Part shown: positions 1 through 7,912 of the stretch, in pieces
How the letters are laid out: each line of letters starts with the position of its first letter
How positions within the stretch are numbered: position 1 is the stretch's first letter
Origin: Christensenella sp. UBA4263
GTDB taxonomy: Bacteria > Bacillota > Clostridia > Christensenellales > Aristaeellaceae
Direction: 5' to 3'
Length of the DNA stretch: 29,722 nucleotides
Assembly: GCA_002395225.1 (NCBI GenBank)
Contig: DGWH01000143.1
Span: 954 to 30,675, forward strand
The notes under the pieces: generated by a model
The model's database searches: none
What the model was told of the DNA's origin: nothing
What the model saw: the letters and a program-made list of their open reading frames with translations, nothing else
Made by a program: the position numbers and the translations under genes

Positions 1-715
1 CCCGTGAGGGGTGTGAGATATAACTCTCAAAAGAGAAAGTTCTTGAGGCGGTTCGCTTCTGTTTCAGTCCCCGTGAGGGGTGTGAGATATAACCGATAGC
101 GAAGTCCGCGTCGGCGACGAAATCATCTGTTTCAGTCCCCGTGAGGGGTGTGAGATATAACGGAAGATACTGCGTTTAACTTGTCTCTCGAGGATGGTTT
201 CAGTCCCCGTGAGGGGTGTGAGATATAACAGCCTGTCTCTGTGGATATCGTCGAGGTCGAGGAAGGTTTCAGTCCCCGTGAGGGGTGTGAGATATAACAC
301 CTGATCTCTGGAATGTCGAGGACTTGCCCTTTTGTTTCAGTCCCCGTGAGGGGTGTGAGATATAACGACAACCAACAAGATGAAGGAGGATTACTATGAA
401 CGTTTCAGTCCCCGTGAGGGGTGTGAGATATAACACGGTATCGCTGTAGGCCTTTTTATAAGCAACAACGAGTTTCAGTCCCCGTGAGGGGTGTGAGATA
501 TAACGAGTCCCTCACGGGTTCAGTCACAGAAACGAAGACCGGGTTTCAGTCCCCGTGAGGGGTGTGAGATATAACTTCGTAGGAATAAGAACATCTATGC
601 CGTGATCGCGGGTTTCAGTCCCCGTGAGGGGTGTGAGATATAACGCAGTACGATCCTTATACTGGGAAGGCTGTGAAAAGGCGTTTCAGTCCCCGTGAGG
701 GGTGTGAGATATAAC
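1..715 (-). CRISPR. CRISPR array, 11 repeats (first partial), 10 spacers
   Basis: A 33-bp direct repeat recurs without visible change at 61, 129, 197, 266, 334, 402, 472, 543, 612 and 683, plus the last 24 bases of a copy at 1-24, so the array continues to the left of the window. Spacers are 35-38 bp and all different. Read on the minus strand the repeat starts GTTATATCTCACA, holds the hairpin CCCC-TCAC-GGGG and ends ACTGAAAC, which resembles the ATTGAAAC 5' handle left by Cas6-type processing. That orientation, the promoter at 744-772 and the leader on the right all indicate leftward transcription with the newest spacer near 645-682. The array has no ordinary coding content; ORFs drawn through it are artefacts of the repeats. 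Confidence 0.98.
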
Positions 716-743
716 CGCTAGATTTTGTATACAGCACTTGTAA

Positions 744-772
744 ACTATACCACATATCGGTTCAATAATAAA
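744..772 (-). promoter_or_regulatory. Likely CRISPR leader promoter
   Basis: Read on the minus strand, TATAGT (744-749) is a good -10 and TTTATT (767-772) a weak -35, with a 17-bp gap. Transcription would start near 737, about 20 bases before the first repeat. The flanking 716-830 is A+T-rich, as expected of a leader. A direct repeat of GGAACAAAAT lies just upstream near 797-817. Confidence 0.55.
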
Positions 773-830
773 TATGTATCTTTTTTCATCTCCTTTTGGA
801 ACAAAATGGAACAAAATATGTCTTGAAACT

Positions 831-886
831 GCGCGAAACCCGTCTTGAGAGAGCCCTCAAAGAAGAGATTTGACGGCGTTTCGCGC
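831..886. repeat. Nested inverted repeat in the CRISPR leader region
   Basis: GCGCGAAACCCGTC (831-844) pairs with GACGGCGTTTCGCGC (872-886) with one bulged base. Inside it TTGAG pairs with CTCAA around a short loop. It lies 115-170 bp from the first repeat and has no T-run on either side, so it is not an ordinary terminator. The rest of 887-1093 shows no gene. Confidence 0.7.
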
Positions 887-1093
887 AAAATAGATTTCTG
901 TGTTTGTCTTAGGCCGCTAAGCACATCCTGCGGTACTTTGTATTGACGCACACCTGATAGACGATGTTATGCGACACGAGTCCTTCATCAGAAAAACTCT
1001 ACAGTTATTCGATAGTTCATGTCTTGTCAAACGAATAAAACCGGTGTTAGATTGAATTCGTGCACAGATTATGCCTATCTCATGGCAGATAGC

Positions 1094-1864
1094 TCATCCC
1101 TGTCCGTTCTGTTCCTCAAAGGATTTCATGGCGTACATCTGGAACATTTTAAGTATCCGGCGGCATTGCCAACGGAACATCAGGTACGTGAGTACACCTG
1201 AAATCAGACCGCCGGCAAAGGGAATCAGCATTGATACGCCTTGTGCAAACAGTGTCTTATTTAGCCGTATCCCAAAGAAACGGAAAATCTGTTTTACGGC
1301 AGGATAGATGATTCCTTTGGTCAATGGCTTTTCCGGAAGAACTTTCAGCGAAGCTTCAGATAAGGTTTCCATAAACTCCTTGAGAACCGAGGAGATTCCC
1401 TGGCAGCCTGCCATAATGAGAGAAAATGTCAGAATCCGGTTCATCGTCTCGGCATCCGTGTTTTCCCGGTCAAAATCAAATTCTTCATACCCGTAAAGGT
1501 ACGCAAGTTGTTGGACGACTCGCAGAACAAGTGCAGAATACGCAACAATATCCACTGCAATTGTTCCAAGATCGGCAAACAGGAGTCCAAAGTTCGGTAT
1601 TCCTGTTGCAAATGCAAGAAGCGCTGCCTTGCTGCTTTCATAACGGATTACCCTCTCTGCGATCCCCTGAATCACCTCTTTGCTTACGCCCGCGTGAAGC
1701 GGCGAATATTTAACTGCCTTTTTAATCAGGCTTTGCGGACAATATTTTCGCAGTTCCTTATGCAGAAACTCGTCTCTGCGAATCAGTACTCCGGGCACTG
1801 TCAGCATCTGTGAAAATAATGTCTCAAATGTTCTCTTGTTCTCTTCCCCGTCGTACATATTCAT
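1094..1864 (-). CDS. EcsC family protein
   Basis: 256 residues. The family signature is the hydrophobic segment around residues 80-125, including GIPNFGLLFADLGTIAVD and QLAYLYGYEEFD, and the glycine-rich hydrophobic C-terminal part PFAGGLISGVLTYLMF. EcsC proteins are membrane-associated and of unknown biochemical function; the name comes from the third gene of the Bacillus ecs ABC transporter operon, but there is no ABC transporter here. The start at 1864 is preceded on the minus strand by ACAGGATTGAAAA. The gene sits between the CRISPR leader and cas1 and is divergent from cas1, with only 35 bp between the two starts, so their promoters must overlap. Whether it serves the CRISPR system is inference from position only. 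Confidence 0.85.
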   Translation of the reverse strand: MNMYDGEENKRTFETLFSQMLTVPGVLIRRDEFLHKELRKYCPQSLIKKAVKYSPLHAGVSKEVIQGIAERVIRYESSKAALLAFATGIPNFGLLFADLGTIAVDIVAYSALVLRVVQQLAYLYGYEEFDFDRENTDAETMNRILTFSLIMAGCQGISSVLKEFMETLSEASLKVLPEKPLTKGIIYPAVKQIFRFFGIRLNKTLFAQGVSMLIPFAGGLISGVLTYLMFRWQCRRILKMFQMYAMKSFEEQNGQG

Positions 1865-1899
1865 TTTTCAATCCTGTTAATTCTTGTGAGGAAAATGTG

Positions 1900-2931
1900 A
1901 TGAGAAAACTGCTGAAAACACTCTATGTTCTGTCACCCGACATGCAGCTTGCGTACAGCAACGATAATGTCCTTCTTCTGAAAAAGGATAAGCTGGTGGA
2001 TCAGTATCCGCTGCTTTCGCTGGAAAGCATTGTCTCTTTCTCAAACGTGTCCCCGACCGTTCCGCTGATGGCCGCCTGTGCAAAGCGCAACATTTCGCTG
2101 TCCTTCCTGTCTGTTTACGGTACCTTTCTGTGCAGGGTCTGTTATTCAGAATGGGGCAACGTTCTGCTTCGAAGGGAGCAGTATCGTATTGCAGACGATG
2201 ATCATGCCTGCCAGGAGTATGCTGCCAGCATTCTGAAAACAAAGCTCCGCAACAGTCATGCCGTACTGGCCAGAGGAGCAAGGGATACGCATTCCTTAAT
2301 TGCAAAAGCCAAATTGCATTCGGTTTGCGGCCGGATAAATGAACTTGAGAAAAAGATGACAAAAAACCTTTCTGTCGATTCCCTCAGAGGGATCGAGGGA
2401 ACCGCATCAGCCGAGTATTTCAAACATATCGACGATCTCGTTTCACAGCAGAAGAAAGATTTTCCTTTTGAGGTCAGATCCACCCGTCCGCCGAAGAACC
2501 GCATGAATGCACTGCTTTCCTTTGGCTATACGCTGCTGGCAAGGGAATGTGAATCCGCTCTTGAAACAGTGGGACTGGATGCCTGCGTCGGTTTTCTTCA
2601 TAAAGATCATGTCGGACGTCCCTCTTTATCACTTGATCTTATGGAAGAATTGCGGGCACCTCTTGTGGATCGCTTTGTCATAACCCTGATCAACCAGAAC
2701 ACGATCTGCGTCAATCATTTTCGGCCGGTTGAGGAGGGCGGAATCTATCTTAACGATGAAGGGAAGCGCCTTTTCATTGAACGCTGGGAGAAGAAAAAGC
2801 TTGAAACGCTCACTCATCCTGTTCTGAATGAAAAGATTCCCTGGGGGCTGATTCCCTACGTCCAGGCGACACTCCTGGCAAAATGTATTCGTGGCGAGAT
2901 GAAGGAATATGTCGGTTTTCACTGGAGGTAA
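1900..2931 (+). CDS. cas1: CRISPR-associated integrase Cas1 (I-C type)
   Basis: 343 residues, the usual length for subtype I-C Cas1. Cas1 is the metal-dependent integrase that, with Cas2, inserts new spacers at the leader end of the array. The N-terminus (MRKLLKTLYVLSPDMQLAYS) and the SVYGTFLCRV and GNVLLRREQYR stretches are typical of the I-C group. Catalytic candidates are E166 in GIEGTASAEYF, H234 in GFLHKDHVGRPSL and the acidic residues of DLMEELRAPLVDR (about 249-257). I chose ATG 1900 because TGAGGA lies about 7 bases upstream and the family starts here; an earlier in-frame ATG at 1810 would add 30 unrelated residues and overlap the divergent gene. Stop is 3 bp before cas2. Confidence 0.96.
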   Translation: MRKLLKTLYVLSPDMQLAYSNDNVLLLKKDKLVDQYPLLSLESIVSFSNVSPTVPLMAACAKRNISLSFLSVYGTFLCRVCYSEWGNVLLRREQYRIADDDHACQEYAASILKTKLRNSHAVLARGARDTHSLIAKAKLHSVCGRINELEKKMTKNLSVDSLRGIEGTASAEYFKHIDDLVSQQKKDFPFEVRSTRPPKNRMNALLSFGYTLLARECESALETVGLDACVGFLHKDHVGRPSLSLDLMEELRAPLVDRFVITLINQNTICVNHFRPVEEGGIYLNDEGKRLFIERWEKKKLETLTHPVLNEKIPWGLIPYVQATLLAKCIRGEMKEYVGFHWR

Positions 2932-2934
2932 ATC

Positions 2935-3222
2935 ATGCTGGTTCTGGTTGCCTATGACATCAATACGACTTCCTCGCAGGGACGGTTTCGGCTCAGAACC
3001 ATTTCAAAGCTATGCGAACGATATGGAAAACGGGTGCAGAAATCCCTGTTCGAATGTTCCATCAATGCAGCGGAGCAGCGGATGCTTGAAAAGGAACTGC
3101 TGAGAGAAATTGACCCTTCACAGGATAATGTACGGATCTATCTGCTGGGAAACCATGGTTTTGACAAAGTCATCTGTCACGGAACAGCCTCGCCTTCTAC
3201 CAGCGACGTTCTGATTTACTGA
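2935..3222 (+). CDS. cas2: CRISPR-associated protein Cas2 (I-C type)
   Basis: 95 residues, full length. Cas2 forms the dimer that bridges two Cas1 dimers during spacer integration. The start MLVLVAYDIN holds the beta-strand and conserved aspartate of the Cas2 ferredoxin fold, and GKRVQKSLFECSI and VRIYLLGNHGFDKV are family-typical for subtype I-C. Its ribosome site GGAGG lies in the last codons of cas1, so the two are a coupled operon. It is followed by a stem-loop at 3246. Confidence 0.96.
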   Translation: MLVLVAYDINTTSSQGRFRLRTISKLCERYGKRVQKSLFECSINAAEQRMLEKELLREIDPSQDNVRIYLLGNHGFDKVICHGTASPSTSDVLIY

Positions 3223-3245
3223 CCTTCACGACTTTTTTGCGTTCC

Positions 3246-3274
3246 GCACAGGGGAAAAGGTTTTTCCCCTGTGC
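3246..3274. terminator. Stem-loop after cas2, likely terminator between convergent genes
   Basis: GCACAGGGGAAAA pairs with TTTTTCCCCTGTGC, giving a 12-13 bp stem with a very short loop, 24 bp after the cas2 stop. The T-tail is weak (TGTTTG). It stands between cas2 (+) and cas6 (-). The remaining sequence to 3468 holds no gene I can support. Confidence 0.6.
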
Positions 3275-3468
3275 TGTTTGCTGTGGGAATTTTCTCCCAG
3301 AACTGCTGCGGAACCATCGATTTTTCTCACGTTATGACCATCGCGGCATTCCGTGACCTGATGCCATATTGTACATTCTCTTCCAAACGATGCATTCCGT
3401 TGCTGTTCTCATTATTTATGTGCACGGGTTTGACACCTGTCGCTGCACGGCGTCACAAATCCGTTAGA

Positions 3469-4257
3469 TCAGCACAATTTCCCGTGGATCCCTTCAGCTT
3501 TTTTAGCCGATTCGGACCTTTTTAGCAGAGAAACATCGCATCCTCCCATGCCAAGTGCGGTCTTTATGCCCACTCCGCTCCACGGTGCAAAGGCAAACAG
3601 AATTCCCGCCAGCCGCCGGAGTTCATCGGATCCGCTGAAGCGAAGTTCCATTTGTCCGATATAGCCGGTAACCCTTGAATGCTCCAGCTCATAGAATGCA
3701 CTTCTCAGCTGATAACGCACGATGCTGGTACGCTCAATGATCTGTTCCAGGCATTCAGGATCTGACAAGGAAAAATCCGGCCGGATGGAACAGATGCGTT
3801 TACAAATGCTGTTTGCGATCAGGCTGACGGAAGGAAAGGTAGCATATTTTCCCTGTGTCTTATGTGTCGTAACCGTCCGGAAAATCAGGTTAATGCCCGT
3901 ATGAGGTTCCTCCGCCAGATAGAAAGGCTCGATATACTCTTGAAAACCGGTTTGCTTCTGACTGACCGTCTCAATATGCATGGACGTATTCAGATACCTG
4001 CATTCCCAGTCGTTTTCTTTTCGAAACAGCTCTCCGAGCATATCTCCCAAAGATTCATCCAGAGCAGATACATGCCAGATAAAATCCGTCTCATTGATTC
4101 CTTCCACCCATTGAGAAACAGGACGTATCTGTTCACTGTGAAGCATTTCCTTCCACTCATCGGGGAGATGGTCGATCAGCATTCCATGAAGAATGGAGCC
4201 AAAAGACGGATTCGGTTTCCTTGACGGGCACGACATTCTCACCTGAAACTTGTGCAT
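3469..4257 (-). CDS. cas6: CRISPR-associated endoribonuclease Cas6
   Basis: 262 residues. Cas6 cuts the pre-crRNA inside the repeat to leave crRNAs with an 8-nt 5' handle, here probably ACTGAAAC. The N-terminal PSFGSILHGMLIDHLPDEW and IRPVSQWVE are typical of the first ferredoxin-like half; H24 and H29 are candidates for the catalytic histidine. The C-terminal glycine-rich loop is WSGVGIKTALGMGG (about residues 231-244). ATG 4257 is preceded by GGAGG seven bases upstream; the frame stays open back to a TTG at 4422, but those extra 55 residues do not look like Cas6. It is convergent with cas1-cas2 and apparently a separate unit. Cas6 is normally absent from I-C systems, where Cas5 does this job, so its pairing with I-C-type cas1-cas2 is notable. 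Confidence 0.88.
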   Translation of the reverse strand: MHKFQVRMSCPSRKPNPSFGSILHGMLIDHLPDEWKEMLHSEQIRPVSQWVEGINETDFIWHVSALDESLGDMLGELFRKENDWECRYLNTSMHIETVSQKQTGFQEYIEPFYLAEEPHTGINLIFRTVTTHKTQGKYATFPSVSLIANSICKRICSIRPDFSLSDPECLEQIIERTSIVRYQLRSAFYELEHSRVTGYIGQMELRFSGSDELRRLAGILFAFAPWSGVGIKTALGMGGCDVSLLKRSESAKKAEGIHGKLC

Positions 4258-4953
4258 ATCTGATCCTCCAATGCCTGAGATAAAGCATCCATTCAACTGT
4301 AAGCCAATGGACAGAAGCCAGCGCACTTCCCTGTTCCTTCCATCAAACAGCATCCCCATGTCCAAAGCGAACTTCCGGGATGAACGCTTTATATGATCAA
4401 CAAGCTCAGCACGAATCCACAAGATATTTCCGTAATCCTGCTATCGATTTAAAGTCCTGAAACATCTTCTGACACATCATTCAGTTTTTCTGCTGTCTGC
4501 TTCAGCCCCAGCAGATTGGTGTTCCCTGTGCCGGGGCTCTCCAAGCAGACTATGGCAGCCGACAGCTTATGTGTCCTTACCTGGTTCTTTGGTATTTATG
4601 CTCATCCGGAAGCTCTGTTCGATGAACCGAACCATGTAATCAGATCAACCCTTAACGTTCTCCATTTGGCCGTCCTGTCGCGGTATTATCGAAGCTTCTC
4701 ACAGAGTTTCCGTTCCTATAGATATTCTTTCATGCTGATCAACTTGTCATAACTTTCTTCGCAAATTTTATAGTATCTGCCCTATAAAATCAACAAAAAG
4801 TTAATCAATCATATCTTTTTTCCGAAATACCAATACTGTTGCGGCAAACGGCAAGGGATGAGCCCCATAAAGATGAAAGATGACACCGGGAAAGTCATCA
4901 CATTCCTGTCTATCATCCCAGCTCCAGGGCTTTATCCGGAAGTCCCGGGGTTC
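4258..4953. other. About 700 bp without a supported gene
   Basis: Short open frames exist on both strands (for example 4516-4752 on plus), but none has a ribosome site plus recognisable protein. On the minus strand a run of about 48 codons ending near 4445 (containing CLESPGTGNTNLLGLKQTAE) reads like a degraded gene end, but I cannot name it. Confidence 0.4.
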
Positions 4954-5643
4954 TTATTGTTTTTCTTCCGGCTTCAGATTAACTGTTTTCATGGGAGTAC
5001 CATCAAGATTGACAATTTGACCCTCTCCAGTCATATCTATGAGCGCCATTCCCATTAGGTTCATATCCAATATAGCTGCCCCGTCGAGTTCAGTTTCAAC
5101 ATCCTCTGTTCCATGCAGGACAACCGGCAAAGACATGTTCAGAATTGCGCCTCCGTCTCCAAGTCCGAGACATTTAAGCATCAATGTTCTCCAGAAATCA
5201 TCGTTTTCACTTCCAAACACAATATTGGGCTTCTCCGTAATATACGAGTCATGGGAAAACATTCTTTCCTTTCCACCAACACCTGTAAACGTATACTCCA
5301 CATCGTCCATGGTAATGGTAATGGATGTAATTCCAAGATAACTCGCTGCAGAATAATCGAAACACAATCTCCATGCAGCAGCAGGATTCTCATCGAAATA
5401 ATCCATTATAACAATATCACTGTAACAATAACTCGGATTCTCCTCAAGGGAATACTTGTGCGTAAAAATCCGGTCCTGAAAACCGAGTTTCGTCATGATA
5501 AAAGCATGTCCATTATCATTCACGTCGATTCTGTACAATTCACTCTGGTTTCTGATCGGCGTAAGATCAATCTTTGCAAATGCCGGCAGGCTGAAGGAAA
5601 CGAGAAGCGTCAGCAGAAACAGAAATGCAATCATTCTTTTCAT
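4954..5643 (-). CDS. Secreted protein of unknown function
   Basis: 229 residues, not recognised. The N-terminus MKRMIAFLFLLTLLVSFSLP followed by AFA-KID is a clear Sec signal peptide with a probable signal peptidase I site after residue 23; there is no lipobox cysteine. The mature part is acidic and beta-rich in appearance (ITSITITMDDVEYTFTG; VNLDGTPMKTVNLKPEE) with a glycine-rich centre GLGDGGAILNM. ATG 5643 follows AAAGGAGAAAATTGACT; a TTG two codons upstream is also open. The neighbours are an XRE regulator upstream and a non-coding stretch downstream. No partner suggests a function. Confidence 0.75.
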   Translation of the reverse strand: MKRMIAFLFLLTLLVSFSLPAFAKIDLTPIRNQSELYRIDVNDNGHAFIMTKLGFQDRIFTHKYSLEENPSYCYSDIVIMDYFDENPAAAWRLCFDYSAASYLGITSITITMDDVEYTFTGVGGKERMFSHDSYITEKPNIVFGSENDDFWRTLMLKCLGLGDGGAILNMSLPVVLHGTEDVETELDGAAILDMNLMGMALIDMTGEGQIVNLDGTPMKTVNLKPEEKQ

Positions 5644-5852
5644 AGTCAATTTTCTCCTTTTTTTCTATTTGTTAATTTTCTCTACACTCCGCGTAAAAAA
5701 CGCGTCTGAAAGAGGCCGCCTTGAGAAAGGCAGTTCCATGCATGTCAGCATTGCCGGTCAGCCGCCCCTCGCGCATTTCAGTTCATAACTGATTCGTTCA
5801 TTCAATAGCAACACCCGATTCGTTTATACGGTCTTAACGTCCTGTTCCTTTA

Positions 5853-6722
5853 TCAGATGTACTCGGTATTCACAAAAAAGCTTTTCAGTTTTCCATTTTC
5901 ATTGTACAGGGCATGTTCATGGATTACCTCCCTGCGCTCTCCGCTGCGCGTAACCTGGTTCCCGTTTTCATCCAGTCTGGCCATTTTCCGCTCGATAATC
6001 CGGAGTTTTGTCCCCTCCTGCCGAATGATCTCATAGAGTGAAACCTCATCAAGCGGAGCTCTGTTTTTCACCAGATGATCATCCAGATACTCATACTTGT
6101 CCGTTTTGTTTACACCGAGCGTCATGCTTTCTGAAACCTTTTCACAGATTCGACTGACAATCTCTTCTGTTTCAAGCCCCGTGACGGGCTCTTTGATTCT
6201 GAAACGCTGTCCTTCATGCATCCAGCAGACTGACACATATCCGTAATCCTGAATTGACTCAATCATCAAAGAACTCCCTCTCAGGGAATATTCAAGGGTA
6301 TCATCACATGCCGCCTCAACACTGGATCGTATCTCAAGTCTGTCCCAGATCCGTTTTACCAGATCCGGCATACGCTCGGCAAACAAATCCCTCGGGCCAA
6401 ACAGTTCAAGATATTCCTGCACAAGCTTTTCATCCGTCTCCTCCGGAAATTCATTATTTCCGTCTCCTAGGATTTCGTCCACCGGGGAGCCATTATTTCC
6501 GCCTCTCAGGATTTCATCCACCGTAACACCGAGCACCTGTGCCAGCTTTGTGCATGATTCCACAGAGGGCTTTGCACTGCCGTTCTCCCATTTTGAAACT
6601 GCCTTGTCACTGACTCCAATCAGTCTCCCCAGCTGAAACTGGGTCAGTTTGTTTTGTTTTCTCAGCTTCATCAGATGATTTCCAAACAGATAATCCCGAC
6701 TTTCTTTCTTCTTTCTCATCAT
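5853..6722 (-). CDS. XRE-family DNA-binding protein with unknown C-terminal domain
   Basis: 289 residues. Residues about 12-66 form a Cro/C1-type helix-turn-helix: LRKQNKLTQFQLGRLIGVSD then KAVSKWENGSAKPS, the standard pattern of this class in Firmicutes. The last 190 residues are not recognised; they contain KYEYLDDHLVKNRAP and end RKMARLDENGNQVTRSGERR followed by a short tail. The linker carries a tandem 13-residue duplication (VDEILRGGNNGSP then VDEILGDGNNEFP). Start 6722 follows AGAGGATTTGA; the next codon is also ATG. It is probably a transcription regulator; targets are unknown and it stands alone. Confidence 0.85.
   Translation of the reverse strand: MMRKKKESRDYLFGNHLMKLRKQNKLTQFQLGRLIGVSDKAVSKWENGSAKPSVESCTKLAQVLGVTVDEILRGGNNGSPVDEILGDGNNEFPEETDEKLVQEYLELFGPRDLFAERMPDLVKRIWDRLEIRSSVEAACDDTLEYSLRGSSLMIESIQDYGYVSVCWMHEGQRFRIKEPVTGLETEEIVSRICEKVSESMTLGVNKTDKYEYLDDHLVKNRAPLDEVSLYEIIRQEGTKLRIIERKMARLDENGNQVTRSGERREVIHEHALYNENGKLKSFFVNTEYI
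6452..6524 (-). repeat. 39-bp tandem duplication inside the XRE gene linker
   Basis: CATTATTTCCG starts at 6452 and again at 6491, and the following 20-odd bases also match with few changes. The 39-bp period keeps frame and gives two 13-residue units just after the helix-turn-helix. Confidence 0.8.
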
Positions 6723-6899
6723 TCAAATCCTCTTCTTTGAAATATTTAGCCGGACATCTGTTTCTGGTTTCCATAGTCCGGATGCAGTTCCCTCTCTTTA
6801 CGAAAGCAGGGAAGAAGTTTTCTTTCAGACGAAAGGGCACTGTTTCTTCTTCCCTGTGCCGTCCCTGGTTCAGATCAAGAGCGTACATTCCGCTCTCGA

Positions 6900-7115
6900 T
6901 CAAAACCAGTCTGCGTCCTCCTCGTCCGAATAGAACACCATGCCATCAAAACCAAAGTCCATTTTTCTGAATTCCTCTTCACCTTCGCAGTCAAGAACAA
7001 TCATTCCCTGTTCCTGTGGACTGTCCCAGTAATCCGAACCGATCAGATGGCATTCATCCTGTCCAAGGTGAAATTCCATTCCTGCCAATTTGTTTCCGAT
7101 ATATAGTTCGTTCAT
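6900..7115 (-). CDS. Small acidic protein, unknown
   Basis: 71 residues (MNELYIGNKLAGMEF...). Not recognised. It is rich in D and E and ends YSDEEDADWF; the centre has HLIGSDYWDSPQEQG. I chose ATG 7115 because AAAGGA lies 8 bases upstream; an in-frame ATG at 7124 would put the purine run directly against the start. The 177 bp between it and the XRE gene downstream holds no clear gene. The acidity recalls the 76-residue protein at 8785, but the sequences do not visibly align. Confidence 0.6.
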   Translation of the reverse strand: MNELYIGNKLAGMEFHLGQDECHLIGSDYWDSPQEQGMIVLDCEGEEEFRKMDFGFDGMVFYSDEEDADWF

Positions 7116-7128
7116 TGCATTCATCCTT

Positions 7129-7455
7129 TCATCCCGCTAAACATTTTCTGAGTTGCTGCAGCTTCTCATGTCCGATGAAATTGTAACATCCCGTCGTCCT
7201 TTTTTCATTTGTTAAATATCGAATAACAGTAGAGTTTCTCTCTTTCTCCCTGTTTTTCCGATTTAAGAAAGCATTTTCCTGCAAAGTCGAACGTTCCGAG
7301 ATGATCCAAACTCCGATTTCGGACAGATATTCCATCCTCTGTCCATGAGCAATGACACCAATACTGATGAAACTGTAATTCTTTCCATTATTCAGCGCTG
7401 CCGTAAACCTGAGGGTTACCCCTGCGAGCCATGCTGCACTCTTGCCTCTTTTCAT
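7129..7455 (-). CDS. Possible small protein, weakly supported
   Basis: 108 residues starting MKRGKSAAWLAGVTLRFTAA, with GAGAGGATGC in front of the ATG at 7455 and a stop 4-14 bp before the next gene. The start is basic then mildly hydrophobic, but composition further on (many R, K, N) does not look convincing and nothing is recognised. It may be a decayed gene. Confidence 0.25.
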   Translation of the reverse strand: MKRGKSAAWLAGVTLRFTAALNNGKNYSFISIGVIAHGQRMEYLSEIGVWIISERSTLQENAFLNRKNREKERNSTVIRYLTNEKRTTGCYNFIGHEKLQQLRKCLAG

Positions 7456-7912
7456 GCATCCTCTCCGGGTCTATTGGCGCACATCCTTTTCCTCTTATTA
7501 CTGCCCTGTATTCTGCAGAATCTTGAGTTCCCTGCCTGTGCATTTTCTAGGATCCGCTCGTTGTTAGGACGGTTTACGCACGACTCATGGTTCTGCCGAC
7601 CTAACCTTCCTAACTTCCGTTTTCCTTTGTTTTGTTGAAACAAATGCCTTTCCACGGAGCATTTGCTGCATGATTTTTTAACAGCAGCAAAAGGAATGGA
7701 CTTTCAGTTTTGCTCTTTTGACACTGCCCTTTTTCGGTGCTCTCCTCAGTTTGATAAACAGATGTCCTCAGGCATCTGTCACACCTTTCAATTTTGAGCA
7801 GAGAAACACATACGGCTGTTCACCATTAGGAATCTCATTAACAAAATCAGTACCCGAAGAAAATTCGAGTACTGACCATTAACAACGGGCGCCGGACAAA
7901 TAAAGCATCTGT
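7456..7912. other. No gene seen
   Basis: Only short open frames without ribosome sites. One on minus (7452-7655) overlaps the next start as ATGA, but its composition (R, N, K-rich) looks non-coding. Confidence 0.4.

Noticed and set aside
64..371. Overlapping minus-strand ORFs across the start of the CRISPR array
   Set aside because: They consist of translated repeats and spacers; the repeat happens to stay open.
745..951. 68-residue minus-strand ORF in the leader
   Set aside because: No recognisable protein or good ribosome site; it covers the leader promoter.
4258..4422. N-terminal extension of Cas6 from a TTG codon
   Set aside because: A GGAGG site sits at ATG 4257 and the family alignment begins there; the extra 55 residues do not resemble Cas6.
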